Assembly (NCBI GenBank): GCA_025175895.1
Contig: CM045992.1
Span: 120,554,377 to 120,618,376, forward strand
Direction: 5' to 3'
Source: Wurfbainia villosa
Taxonomy: Eukaryota > Streptophyta > Magnoliopsida > Zingiberales > Zingiberaceae
DNA: 64,000 nucleotides
Under the pieces are notes generated by a model that was given only the letters and a program-made list of their open reading frames with translations, ran no database searches and was not told the origin of the DNA. Shown one piece after another: positions 23,645-36,445 of the stretch. The position numbers were made by a program, and so were the translations under genes. Positions within the stretch are counted from its first letter, which is position 1; each line of letters starts with the position of its first letter.

Positions 23645-26568
23645 ATGGGCAGCCATTCGCATGCCTCCTCCCCTCTCATTCTCCTTGCTTTGCTCTGGTT
23701 CCAACTGGTTCTTCTCACACTGAAAGCATCATCAGAAAAGGTACTCAAACTTCCTCGCATAGCCTTTGATAGCTCCCTGTGACAATAATGTCTGAATGCG
23801 TCTGAAAACTGTTGAAGATATATATCGTTTACTTGGGAGAAAGGAAGCATGAAGACCCGGAGCTCGTCACGGAATCGCACCACCAAATGCTCACTTCTGT
23901 TCTCGGCAGGTTAGTAGTTAGTCGCTTAAATAGTTCGGCGTAGATTGGGAAAGGTAAGAGCTCAAGGATTTCCTGACTGGAACAGCAAGGAGGCAGCGCT
24001 CAACTCCATCGTCTACAGCTATCGACATGGATTCTCTGGTTTTGCAGCGAAGCTGTCCAAGTCTCGAGCTCAGAAAATTGCTGGTTCGATTGTTTTTAAT
24101 TGTGAGTAGATTTGGTATGGTCTGTGATCACTGTGTTTGCTGGATGTGCCATGGATAGAGTTGCCTGAGGTGGTAAGCGTCAAGCCAAGTCGGACGGGGA
24201 AGCTTCTGACGACGCGCAGCTGGGACTTCCTCGGCGTCGACTATTTCGAACCTTCCGGCTTGCTTCGCAGGGGACACTACGGCGAGGATATCATCATCGG
24301 AGTCATAGATTCGGGTCGATTGTTGGAAACTGAAACCTAGCGAAGTCAATTTTCCGTTCGCTGATGGTCGTGTCTGCATATTGGTGCAGGTGTATGGCCG
24401 GAGGCGAAGAGCTTCAGCGACGAGGACTACGGCCCAGTGCCAGCGCGGTGGAAGGGGAAGTGCGTGCCCGGCGAAGCTTTTGACGTCCACAACTGCAGCC
24501 GCAAGCTCATCGGCGCCCGCTACTACACGCGTGGAGTCGAACCCAAGCTGCTGCAGGGCGTCTACCTCTCCGCGCGCGACTCCGGTGTCCACGGCACGCA
24601 CGTCGCCTCCATCGCGGCCGGCAACGTAGTGCCCAACATCGACGTGGTCGGGATGCCCGCCGGCAGCGCCCGCGGCGGCGCCCCCCGCGCGCGGGTCGCG
24701 GTGTACAAGGTCTGCTGGGCAGGCGGCATCTGCGTCGAGGCCGCCGTGATCAAGGCCATCGACGACGCGATCCACGACGGCGTCGACGTGATCTCGATGT
24801 CGATTAGGGGGCTAGGTTACCCCTCGGAGACGCTGCACGCGGTGATGAAGGGGATCCCGGTGATCTTCGCCGGCGGCAACGACGGCCCGGCGCCGATGAC
24901 CGTCACCAACGAGGTGCCGTGGGCGATCACAGTGGCAGCGACGACCGTCGACCGCTCCTTTCCGACGGCCTTTGCCCTCGGAGATGGCCAAAAATTAGTG
25001 GTAACAGTGAATCGAAATTTCACTCGATAGTTAGCTTGATCGGAACTATAAACATCTATGCGTTCCCTTAATCGCAGGGACAATCTTTAATCAGAAACAG
25101 GACGAAGAATCTTGAATTAGTAGCTCCAGAGTAATCGATCGTCCAATCGCTCCATCTTTTACTAACTGCACTCTGTTCACTGATCATAGATAAGTGAATA
25201 TATGCAGCTGCTCCAACGGTACGCTCGAAGGCATCGAGGTGAAGGGAAAGATGGTGCTCTGTTACGATCCCTTCAACTCCGACGGCCTCCCGCCGACGAA
25301 GACGCTGCCGGATGCCATCTCCGCCGTGCTCGACAAGGGAGCCAAAGGGCTCATCTTTGCGCAGTTCCCTTTCGATCACATCGAAGATCTCGGCCCGTGC
25401 GTTCTCACCGGCATTCCCTGCATTCTCGTCGACTTCGAGATCGCACAACGCATCTCAGATTACTTAGACAGCACAAGGTACACCGCCGATCCACATTTTT
25501 AAATTCGATAAAGAGTTTAAAGCTCTGAGCTCCGAGATCGATGGCGTCGCCGTCGCAGGACTAAGCCGGTAGTGAAGATAATGCCGGCGAAGTATTCGAT
25601 CGGCCGAGAGGTGGCGCCCAGGGTCGCAGCATTCTCTTCGAGGGGACCAAGCGCGAGGCAGCCTGAGCTACTCAAGGTGCGCATGAACCCCAAATCGAAT
25701 CGAAGCTTTTGATGTTCGAAGATTTTTCTTTATCAGTGACGAATACAATCGAACAATGTCGACAGCCCGATATAGCAGCGCCTGGAAACGCCATCCTCGG
25801 AGCGGGCGAGGGCAAGTTCATCGTCCTCTCAGGAACATCCATGGCGGCTCCTCATGTCTCTGCGGTGGTCGCGCTGCTCAAGGCCATCCACCCCCACTGG
25901 TCTCCTGCTGCAATCAAATCGGCACTAGTCACCACAGGTACGTCGTCTTTCTCGACGTCGGAAACGCTTTCAACCTCGTTCACTAGATCGCTGACTCAAC
26001 TCCGGCCGCAGCGTCGGTGACCGATGCGCACGGACTGCCGATGGTGGCCGAGGGAGCTCCCCATAAACTGGCCGATCCTTTCGACTTCGGCGGCGGCCAA
26101 GTGAACCCGAACAGAGCTGCGGATCCAGGCCTCGTCTACGACATCGACCCGCGGTACGACTACGGAAAGATCAGTTGCAACAAAGGCGTATCCATAGACG
26201 CAGACTGCCAGTTCAAGTTCCATGAACCCTTGCACCATCTCAATCTCCCCTCCATCGTCCTCCCTTACCTGAAGAAGAAACTCACCGTCACGCGCACCGT
26301 CACCAACGTCGCCGGCGACGCCCGTGCAGTCTACGAGGCCGTCGTAGAGGCCCCGGCAGGCGTAAGGATGGTGGTGCGGCCTTCGACTCTGGTGTTCGAT
26401 GCCGATGCAAAGGCGAAGACCTTCAACGTGACCTTCACTGCGATCCATAGGCTTCAGGGAATCTACCGCTTCGGGAGCTTGGCTTGGCACGACGGCGGCG
26501 CTCACGTCGTGAGGATCCCCATTGCAGTGCGTACGGTGATCGAGGATTCGTATTCCGACGCTTCTTGA
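23645..26568 (+). CDS. Subtilisin-like serine protease (secreted, SBT3-like)
   Basis: Ten exons, all frame-consistent, give about 740 residues: 23645-23740, 23818-23909, 23986-24083, 24159-24314, 24390-25000, 25078-25130, 25208-25477, 25559-25676, 25766-25937, 26012-26568. Order: hydrophobic signal peptide (residues 1 to about 27), I9 propeptide (IYIVYLGERKHEDPELVTES), S8 catalytic domain with inserted PA domain, and C-terminal Fn3-like domain (KLTVTRTVTNVAG). Catalytic residues are present: Asp in GVIDSG (about 146), His in GVHGTH (about 215), Asn in GGNDGP (about 311) and Ser in LSGTSMAAPH (about 523). DSG replaces the usual DTG, and GVHGTH the usual GHGTH. The apparent stop after GAG at 25129-25133 disappears if the GT at 25131 is a donor. 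Such enzymes act in the apoplast; the substrate is unknown. Exons 4-10 are GC-rich. Confidence 0.9.
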
Positions 26569-27058
26569 GTGCTCCCTGAGCAGCTTATGCAATCCAGGAA
26601 GCGGAATAAAAGTTTGGTAGAATTATGCGAATCGATGCTAAACCCTAAATCCATGAATTCGCTACCTCACTGGATTGATGTCGAAGATATATTCCTATGG
26701 AATATTAGCATTAAAAGAGCATTAAAAATATCTAAATGCCCTATATTAGACTGCCTAAAGATACCATAAAGATAAGATAAGATCCAAGAAAAGTGCTAAA
26801 AAGGGGGGTACAAACGAATATAGATAAATCCGCAAGATTTTATGAACTAAAAGAGGAAAGAGTGTGTCAAATAACAGAGAGACACCTGGACGACCAACAC
26901 AAAATATCACTCTAATTCCGCATAGAACAGGAATGGCTTAGATATCGTATTTAATATAATCGATAACAAAATTGAAGGATAATTAAACATATTTTTTTTT
27001 TAATATAAAATTCAAGTACATCCATCCAGGAGAAGTAGTAGGCGTATGGGCAAGGTAA
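26569..27058. other. Short intergenic gap
   Basis: Holds the 3' UTR of the subtilase and the promoter of the HDDC2-like gene, both on the plus strand. Nothing else is recognised. Confidence 0.5.
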
Positions 27059-30000
27059 ATGGGTTGGCGAGGAGCCGCAATCCACAGCAGATCCCTCTTC
27101 CCTCTTCTTCTCTCCTCCCGGCTCGCTCCTAGCCGTCGGATCTCCCATCATACGGTCCGCATGGTTTCGTCAGATCCCTCTGCCGCTTCCTCCTCTTCGT
27201 CGTCCTCCTCCTCCTCCGCAGCCGCCGCCTCCTCCCCCGCTTCCTCTGCCATCGATTTCCTTTCGCTCTGCCACCGCCTCAAGGTGAGTTATCTCCTGCC
27301 CGTTCTGCTTTCTCCGGCGCGGCTCGAATAAACGGATTAATGCTCGGCGTTTCGTCCGTCCTTCCGCAGACGACGGAGAGGGCCGGGTGGGTGCTGCGTG
27401 GCGTCCGAGACCCGGAGTCCGTGGCAGATCACATGTACCGGATGGGCATCATGTCCCTCGTCTTTGAGGATATTCCCGGTATCAGTCGAGACAGGTCAGA
27501 GTTTCTCTGAACTTCGTGCCCCCCCCCTTGAATGTGGTTGTGTTGGGTTCTCTGATTGATGCTCTTTGGTTCTTGGAGTTGGTCAGGTGTATAAAGATGG
27601 CGATCGTGCATGACATCGCTGAAGGTGGGAATGTGTATCTTTGGTTTGCTTATTTCTTAGTTTTTATTTTTTTTACATGGTCAAGTTCAGCACTGAAATG
27701 TTAAAAACTCTGCATATTAACTATGGATTTCTGTATTTGTGGCATGATCAGAAACTTTTTTCAGTTCCAACCTGAAAAAGAAACTCTTTTTAGTTCATAG
27801 AGGATGGTAGAACTGACACTTTCTTAACCAAGTTTAACATTGACAATGTTTAACACACCATTGCAAACGTTAATTGCAGTTGCATATTCCTCATGGGTTT
27901 TAAGAATTCAACGAGGTCATATACTTTTCCAGAATCTTTTTTTTTTTTCATGGCTGTGACATTAGGATAGTTTGAAGCTCAAAATCATTTAACTATGTGA
28001 GGTTCACTTGGTTCATGTCATGGTTTAAAATACAATGGGAAACATTTGATTTCACCAATCGACCGAACTATGGAACAGATTGTGATGGTTATTTTTAGCT
28101 ATAGAACATCTTTGGAACCTGCAGGCAAGCTTGTTTTTTCTAGGGTGATATAGAGTTGTCCAAGTTTTACAGCTGGATATGTACATAAGTAGATGGTCCA
28201 AATGTCCAATGGTTCAAGTTGATTGAAGCAATTGATGTGGGAAAGGTGTATGGATTCCTAATAAAGATTGTTGGGATGGTAATTGATAATTTGTGGGTCC
28301 TGGGTCGGCTTTCATAGTTGACATTACACATGAAGAAAGAGAGGATGTATAACTAAGTATATTTTAGTAGCAACCTTATGGATTTCTTGATTAAGAAATC
28401 ATGCATCTTATATTAGTTTAAGTCAGTGATTTATCTTCCATTAGGTGGTATTTTCCATGCATTTTTTCTCAATTGAGAATATCTGATAGGATCAATTTCA
28501 TGGAGCTTTCTGTATAAAGAACACCTATGAGCAGAAAACTCTGCAAAGTTGGGAATCTGCCCAACTAGCAGCCCCCTGCCACCCGTCCCAGGGCTGCGGC
28601 GAGAGGGAGGTAAATCGCAGGGGGACGAGGTCCCTTGACACGGTGGCAAGGCAGAGGGAGGGTCATCTGAAACCAGGAGGGATTTTAGACCCCTCATCCG
28701 GAATCGACCCCTGCCCATTCTGCAAGCAACCTCCTGCCTTACCATCGCACCATCCCCGTGGGGACTATGAGCAGAAAACTCTAATAACTACCTACAGAGG
28801 AGCAATCCAACATACTTGCATTAAAATGAGATAGTAAAAGCTCCAAGTTGTGAACTTGGTAATTTAGAAGGACAAGTGCCAATGCTTGTCGTTTGACTGT
28901 GTTGTTTTGTTATTAGCACTGAGTATTAGTGGTAAAAATAGCAATTTAATTTGATACGATCACTTTTTGGCTATGTTATATTTTTTTACCTCAAATGGGT
29001 CTTTTGTTTTATTCATTTTTTTCTTATTTAAGTTTTACCTTTTCTATTAGCCATTGTTGGAGACATAACTCCATCTGATGGTGTTCCAAAGTTGGAAAAG
29101 AGTCGAAGGGAGCGTGAAGCGTTGGACTATATGTGCAAGCTACTTGGTGGGGGGTCTAGAGGTATTCCTTTTTTATATTGCATCATTTATTTCTCAGTAA
29201 AAGAAAGTGAAGTTAGCTTTCACAAACTCACCATTTCCTAGAATACTGGTTGATGTCAATACCTTTCGGAATTTACTGTGAATCTTTTGTTGCACACTTA
29301 TATCTTGTATAACATTAAGATTGATGAAGGGCACTTATGTTTTTCCATACCTATCTATACTTTGGCAGCTAAAGAAATAAGTGAATTGTGGAAGGAATAT
29401 GAAGAGAACTCTTCGCCTGAAGCAAAGTTAGTCAAGGACTTTGACAAGGTAAACTCCCATATTCAAATGTGGAGATCATAGCCTTTATTGGGTTTGGCTT
29501 TACCACCTGTTGTTCGCTAAGAATATATTAACATTTAGCATGCCCAAGTTTCTAGCAGTCATATTTGATATTGTCGCATTACATGATCTTTAGATTACCG
29601 TGTTATCATGTTGGTAAGCATCTATTCACTCCATTATGTCCATCTTGTGCATTTTTCCATTTGTGGTTAGATCATATGTTCATTTTTTGTTAATGCACCA
29701 CTGATAATATCACACTTGAGATTTATCTTTTGCTTTCAAATTTAGCAGTGAAGGGCTTTTTTTTTTTTTTAAATTTACACTTGAACTATAAATTCACTAG
29801 TAAATTAGTTTGGCAATGAGACTTTGGTTTCAACATCTTGTTGGCCTAAGGATGAAGGAAGTGTTAAACATGTTATGATCTTATCTTAATTGATTCCTAG
29901 GAGCAAGATTGGATATGTTTATTTTTAAAGTGATTGATTATTATTTGCATCAGTCTACACAAAGGTTACTTGACTCTTGACAAATTGTCGCTATCTTCCC

Positions 30001-32281
30001 TTTGGTTGTCCTTTTGTTTTGACCTTAAGAAATAAAGTTTCATATTATCTTTTGCATCTTCATCTACAATTTGGCTTTCTAGTGATCGAGCTTGTTTCTC
30101 ATCTTACTTTAAGGAATTGATGCATCTTAATTTTCTTCTTATCTTTAAGGAATTGTTTCTTTTTTAGTTACCACTTCCAATCACCAAGGAAAAACTCATA
30201 GATGCATACTAATGTCCATAATAGAAAAAAAAAATCACATTTTATTTATGTGGATGTTTCCTCCTCTTCTTGTTAGAGTTGGGCTCATGCCAAACATTTC
30301 CTCGCTTCTCTGTCTTAGATTCAATGTTTTAATGACTTTTTGATGTTAGATTCTCCTTGATATTCAATGATTTTTGATGACTTTAACCTCAATTTTATTT
30401 GCAATTTTTGTAGCCTAACTGAATGGATATGTATCTCACAGGCCTTGCAGGCAGCCAAGTGATATTTACAGCCTTCCCTTCTACGAGTCAAACAACTTAA
30501 ATGAATTTACTAGTCATATTCTAGATAAACATTCTTAGATGATAGTAATTGAGGAAAATAAAGTTAGAATCTTGAAACCTGAATCACGGAGGCACAAAAA
30601 GTTTTGAGCCAAGTAGAATTATGATTAAATCTATAAAATATAATTTGACTAATTTTTACAAATAGAAAATGACAATGAATAGTCAAATTAGATGGATAAG
30701 AAAATATCATGCTTCAGTGATTAATAACCACATATTTTTGCATACTACTGTAACAGTGCCGTGCCTTGGTGGATTATTTTAGTGAGATTTTGAACCACAC
30801 ATGAAAAAAAGATTTATTTCAGATACTATCCTTCCTTTGTCTGGAACATCTATATGCTTAAAGTGGTTGTCTTTTTCCAGTCTTCAACTCCTTGTGCCAT
30901 ATATATATTATGAGTTTATATATTATTTATCACTTAGTTGCTTTTGAACTGAATTATACATTTTCTGTTTTACAGGTTGAGATGATCCTTCAAGCTCTAG
31001 AATATGAAGATGGTAAGATTTTTTATGTATCATTATATTTAAATGGGGTATGCTATCATAAAAGCATGGTGGTAGTGGTTCAGGGTTTTTGTTTTGTTTA
31101 TGAACAATGTCCAATTCAACTGGAGGTACAGTGGAAACTCCAATGAGTCAAGAGTTGCTAATCTACCCTTACAATGCTCTCTTAAAGAAGCCCAAATTGT
31201 GGTTTATGTCAACAATATTTTTTGAAAAAAGAAGTGGTAGGAAAATCTCCCACAATATGTAGATAAATCATACTATTAATAAAGGAGCAGTACACTTTCC
31301 TGGGTATGTGCTGACTTTGATACATGAAAATATAGGGGCAGAATTGAAAAACTTATTGATACTGAAAATCTCCTACATTATGTAGATAAATCAAACTATT
31401 AATAAAGGAGCAATATGGTTTATGTGCTGACTTTGATATATGAAAATATAGGTCAGAATTGAAAAAATATTGGTACCATCTGAAAATACTGTATGTGGAA
31501 GCTACTCGACGAAATATTCTTGTGGTACACATTTTGAATTGCTGGTTCTAAAAATCTGTTAGGGTTGGCAGGATAATATATTATCTTCCTTTTTCTTTTA
31601 AATCTCAGGCATGCATAAAGTTTATGATTCCAATGGAATTCTAATTGTTTAAGAAACAAAAATGCAAAATAAAGTTGTATATGATCCTTATGCTACACTT
31701 GCTTCAACTTTTGCTTAGAGCATAAATTATGTTGAGTTCTTTCTGGTGACAGCTTATTGAAGTATACTTTTGTATCACTTGAATACACCCCCTTAAACTT
31801 TGCTATTTAAGTTTCTTGATACTCAGATGTTAATTCTTGCAGGGCAAGGAATCGATCTGGAAGAATTTTTTGTGTCCACTGCTGGTAAGAGCTATGAATG
31901 CTTAGAAAAAGAAAAGGACACCTATGTAGATTCCTCAATCTTATAATAACAGAATAAATAACAGTCTTTGATTATTGTACTAAGCTACTTGGTTGCCAGA
32001 AATGTTAGCTCAGGAAAGAAAAGCCTTTGTTGAAGTTCATAAAAATGAATAAAAAACGGTTGAAGAAAAATAGTTTTTACATGGCTTTACAAAAATGATA
32101 AGTCTTGGAATAACCATTTGGTTGACTACATGGTCTCTTTTGAGTATCAAGACTACTTACTGCATTGCTACTAAGTTTTCTTTGTTGTTAATATGCCACT
32201 AGCTTTGCAGGAAAATTCCAGACTGATGTAGGCAAAGCATGGGCATCCGAAATTGCATCGAGGAGGAAACGAGCAAAGTAG
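27059..32281 (+). CDS. HDDC2: HD-domain 5'-deoxynucleotidase, HDDC2/YfbR-like
   Basis: Eight exons give 242 residues: 27059-27283, 27370-27494, 27587-27624, 29051-29161, 29369-29448, 30976-31012, 31843-31884, 32211-32281. The HD metal-binding motifs are intact: His in ADHMYRM (about 96), the HD pair in AIVHDIAEA (about 125-126), and Asp in VKDFDK. The family hydrolyses deoxynucleoside 5'-monophosphates to the nucleosides; for the plant members this is inferred. The first ATG (27059) gives an Arg/Ser-rich N-terminus (MGWRGAAIHSRSLFPLLLSS) that looks like an organelle-targeting peptide; a second in-frame ATG at 27161 would give a form without it. A poly-serine run lies just before the conserved SSAIDFLSLCHRLK. 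Introns are long; intron 3 hosts a SINE and intron 6 a tandem duplication. Confidence 0.9.
28543..28764 (-). mobile_element. tRNA-derived SINE, family A copy 2, with perfect 18-bp target duplication
   Basis: Minus-strand copy in intron 3 of the HDDC2-like gene. Head TCCCCACGGGGATGGTGCGA, B-box GGGTCGATTCCGG and tail GGGCAGATTCCCAACTTTGC match copy 1. It is bounded by CTATGAGCAGAAAACTCT at 28525-28542 and 28765-28782, an exact 18-bp repeat, so this is probably the youngest of the three copies. Confidence 0.88.
31241..31481. repeat. Intronic tandem duplication, about 120-bp unit
   Basis: In intron 6 of the HDDC2-like gene. Units 31241-31363 and 31364-31481 share GAAAATCTCC.ACA, TATGTAGATAAATCA, ACTATTAATAAAGGAGCA, TATGTGCTGACTTTGATA and GAATTGAAAAA; a third unit appears to start at 31482 (GAAAATACTG). 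Confidence 0.75.
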
Positions 32282-35200
32282 GCTGGGGTCTGTGTGAGAT
32301 CGCCTTAGTTACCGTTCTTCTGGTTTACAAATTAGCCATCAATATGTTCGATCCACTAATTTTCATCTGACTAATTAGTGATCCAAGTTGGTAAACTCAG
32401 AACAAAAGTCAAGTCAGCTTTCATTGTGATACCAGTTGCTAGTAAATTATTTTAGCTTCCCTCTAAAAGTTTGCATTCCTGTTCGATCTATCTCAACTAG
32501 AAATCTTCCATTTCCACTTGAAAATAAACTACTGAATGAAACACTCCAGCTTGTCATGGATTGCAGAAAGCATTCAAAGGCTGTTTGATTCCTATTTCCT
32601 GTTTTGCATTTGGACTTTATGATGGTGTGGCTGGTGTTTTCTACTTGGGAAGTCACATAATTCGAAATCAAAAGAAAGATAGTTTTCATTGGTATCTAAA
32701 TGCTGATCGTGTTGATTCATTCTCTTCCAAAAAGAATTCTCCTACAATACAACAGGAATATCTGCCACTTACCAAATCCCCTAAATCACACTGCATTGCT
32801 TGTGCTTTCTTACTGGCATTACAAGCATGCATGGATTTTAACTTATATAGGCAATAATATGATCATTAGTCCTCACTTTTTTGTCATGGCAATATGAAAA
32901 CTTAGGTCAGTGAAATTTGCACTACATGATATTAGAATAGTGAGGATTGACTTGTTTTATCTAGATGAGAATTGATCTCTAAAATGTCATACTTTTAGTG
33001 TTTGATATAACCTATGAAAATATTGTTCTTATACATACTTCTTTGGAACATCAAACATGATTCTGTTTAACCTTTGAATTAATTAGTTGCATGATTTTGG
33101 TTTTATACAGATATTCACTTCCAAGGAAGAACTTATCAGATTCATCAATAAACATGCTGAGCAGATTATTTGCTCAGTCAGATCAACAACTTAATGTAAA
33201 CTTTAGTTGTCAGTGCTCTGTTAAACAAGAGAATCTAACTAATGGATTTCCTACTAGCAAAAGTACATTTTTCTTGCTCATCAGGTGCTGCTATAAGCGG
33301 AAATGCAACTTTAGAGAATACAAATATAGGTAATGGTTTGCTTGGCACGAGAATATTACCTTTCTTGGATTCTTCAAGAACATTCCACAAGGTAGCTTCT
33401 TCGACGGCATTATTGAGCTTGGATGTCTTATCATCTTTCTTAAGAGTGAAAGTATGACTCTCCCAGGACACGGTGCAGCTATATTTTATAGGATAACACA
33501 ATATCATCTTCTGTTGCATATCGTTCGACGATGAATTTAAAAAAAAAATCGAAAGATTATGAGTTTATTTGATATACGGAATACGATTTCGACGGTGGAT
33601 AATTGTTCAGAAATAGCGCGATTGTGGAGTCCAGATTGAATCATAAAAAAATTATGAGTATTTTTTTGATTTATCTTTGATGTTCGATGGAGATCATTTG
33701 GGTTTTGATTTTATTCGGTTTAGTTATTGATGAGGTATTTTGAAAGTCCGTGAGATAGAATTGATCACTTTTAAAAATTAATAAGATCGAAGATTAAAAA
33801 AAAAAAATGACTACACAAGACAAATGTAGGGTGTATCTCGGATAGAGATTACACAGTGTATGGATCTTAATCGATATAAAATAAATAATTTTTTAAAAAA
33901 AAATTCTAATACAAATTTAAAAGATTTTTCTAAAAAAAATAAATAATTTTTCAAATATTTCAACTAATTATAAAATCCCACGGATGATTATTGAGTTTAG
34001 TGCTTTGATAAATAAGGTGAAGAACGTGATCCGATGCGAATATTAAATAACTCGTTGACACATATAGACGAATTCAAAATTTTATATTAGAGGATTGCAT
34101 ATTAAAAATATATATAATAAAATAAATAAAATTTTGACAATACAATATATTATAGTATCACAGTGAAAAATAATAATCATTTAAAATTTATAGGGTCATG
34201 ACCCTCCTAAATCCCTCTAAATCCGTATATAGATAATTAAATTTTACTCTTTGTATAAATTTTGAATCGTACTTACCAATATATCATCTCATAGGAACAA
34301 TAAGAAGATCTAGATTTAGATGATTTTTATTTGTTTTTGTTATCACGTGAAACAGATAAATTAATATATTTCAGGCATTCTCCCGTACAGAAACTAAAAG
34401 CGCGTTGTAAATTGAAATAAAATTTGCAATAATTGGGTTATGGTATCGAAGTTTCCAGGATAATTCAAAGGCAGAAGATGATACCGTAGACAGTTAGACA
34501 CGTGTAGGCCATGTCATTCGCATGCATATTAAAATACTTGTTTTCTTATACTACTGCCTATAGATATACGATCACTGTCAATTCCCAATCGCATTCAGCC
34601 TTTATATCGAGTTCTTTGGAGACGAGATTTGACGTTTCGTTTTGTTTTGTTTTTCTCGACAGTCAGAGAATTTGAACTGATTCTCGAGTTATTCCCTGAT
34701 TCATCTTGCCCATTATTATTGTTCTATGATTCTATCCCATTTCATTTAATCAGTCAAACCTATCGGTCGGTCTGATATAGCTTTCGAAACGCCAGTTTTA
34801 TAATGGAAAATTTTTTGGCACTTCTCTCATCCACCGACGCGTGTCGCTCGAACCATAATCAAAGATTTCTCGATGCTTGCCTCCGACTCAACTGCCAATC
34901 ATTTCTGCTTGCTCAACTCGATCCTGATTGATTGATACGTGATGATCCTCTAAATTTTAAATAATTATTATTTTTTATTATTATTGGATTGAGATCGGAA
35001 TACTGAAGTGTCCAGTAATGAACGCAACAAATGACCGATGATTCGGATAGAAGACTTGACGTGATAGAGGTGTCAAATTGAAGAAAAGAGGTGTCTCGGG
35101 AGCTAACCGAGTGATGCTCCGTAGCGGAAAGAAGAGGTTAAGGGGATTAGTAAGTAGAGGAGAGAATATGAAAGTACAAGAGTAATATAAGAGATGTCGA

Positions 35201-36000
35201 ATCTCCTGTTTTTTCTTCAGGTGATCACCTTTATATAAGCAGTACTTACTTGTGGAGCAGTATGAAAGGAGGTGAGTGGTATGACTTTTATGACGTGACG
35301 ACGTCAATTATCAGAGATAATTGAGATCATTATTCTCATAAATAATTAATGCACTCGCTGGTTGATAGAAAACAAGTCTTCATTTAATAAATATGACATA
35401 CTTTTCTAAAGCAAGTATGGTTATACGTTATCCTGGCGGATGAGATTATTAACAAAGGGTGCTCTGTTGGCTATCTTGTCCTGAACGAGAATCACATCAC
35501 GTGGTTAGAGCTGAGATATAATATATGCTAGAACTGTTATCTGGCAGAAAGGGAATGCTATAATCAAACATCAGGATTTTGAATTGTCATATAGCCGAGA
35601 TAGAATATGTCAATCGAAATACCATGCCTTTGTGTTTAAGATGTTCTCTCTCATTTGATGAGGCCGAGATATAATATCAGCGTCATTCAATAAGATAGAG
35701 ATGCATTAGCTCTGTTATACGGTGATTCACCAAGATGTAATATCTATAATTCGATATCTTACCGAGATGGAGTGTCTTTACCATTCGACATCTTACCGAG
35801 ATGTAATGCCTTAGCATATCAGCTAATCTTAATGCGTAGGTAGTCATAAGTACAAGAACCTTTTTGCTTATAGATTAATTTTGTCCAGTATCAACTATGA
35901 TACATATTGTCAAAAATTTTCATTATTTCTCAATACATATTTTAGTATTCATCCCCGTCGAGACAATAGTTGGATTGTGTTATGCTCGGCTCCAGAGTTT
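32282..36000. other. Intergenic, no firm gene; one exon-like open frame
   Basis: A 98-codon plus-strand frame at 32561-32857 is preceded by ATTGCAG, which could be a splice acceptor. It encodes a hydrophobic stretch (ISCFAFGLYDGVAGVFYLGS). I do not recognise it and see no partner exons with confidence, so it may be a gene fragment. The rest is AT-rich. From about 34975 an LTR-like remnant begins (listed separately). Confidence 0.35.
34975..35890 (-). mobile_element. LTR-like remnant with CCGAGAT repeats
   Basis: On the minus strand there is a TATA-like TATATAAAGGTGATC (near 35223-35237) followed by a leader with CTCCCGAGACACCTC. Upstream in minus orientation (35580-35830 on the plus strand) are reiterated CCGAGATRTAATRYC motifs. 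The arrangement parallels that at 53400-54290. No protein-coding part is visible; class inferred. Confidence 0.4.
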
Positions 36001-36359
36001 GTCGGAATGGACACAGAACGCTCGGAACGGGTGTTCTAGAACTGGAACGCCTTTCGCCGTTCTAAATTTCCGGCTCAGACCGTTCCACGGAGAAGACACT
36101 GACTACGGGAAAAAAAAATTGACGAAGCTGCGGAAAAAAGGAAAAGACGACGTTCCAGCCGCTCCGAAATGAAAGAAGAGCCGTTTCGGAACGGGAACGC
36201 AGGAGTCCGCGACCGCGACCGTTTTCGTTCCGACGAACGGCTCTACTTTGCTCTGTTCTGTCCTGCTTTGGGGTCATGGCCCTCCTCATTCAGATTCTTC
36301 CACTTCGATATGCATCTCCCTTTGCATGCCAATTGCCAAATCCTCTCCAGCACTCCACC

Positions 36360-36388
36360 GCTTCTTCTTCTTCTTCTTCTTCTTCTTC
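36360..36388. repeat. (CTT)n microsatellite
   Basis: Uninterrupted CTT/TTC run of about 29 bp, 60 bp upstream of the MIR164 hairpin and possibly within its promoter or 5' leader. Confidence 0.9.
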
Positions 36389-36398
36389 AGAGTTTTGC

Positions 36399-36406
36399 TA
36401 TATATG
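36399..36406 (+). promoter_or_regulatory. Candidate TATA box for MIR164
   Basis: TATATATG lies about 45 nt upstream of the hairpin base. A start about 30 nt downstream would place the 5' end of the primary transcript near 36430. Inferred from position only. Confidence 0.35.
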
Positions 36407-36445
36407 GACGTAATTCTTTGCTCAGGAATTTAGGATTTGGCGAGC

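Noticed and set aside
24128..24775. Minus-strand 215-codon open frame
   Set aside because: Antisense to the subtilase catalytic exons; a product of GC-rich codon use.
25996..26592. Minus-strand 198-codon open frame
   Set aside because: Antisense to the last subtilase exon, which has clear subtilase homology in the other strand.
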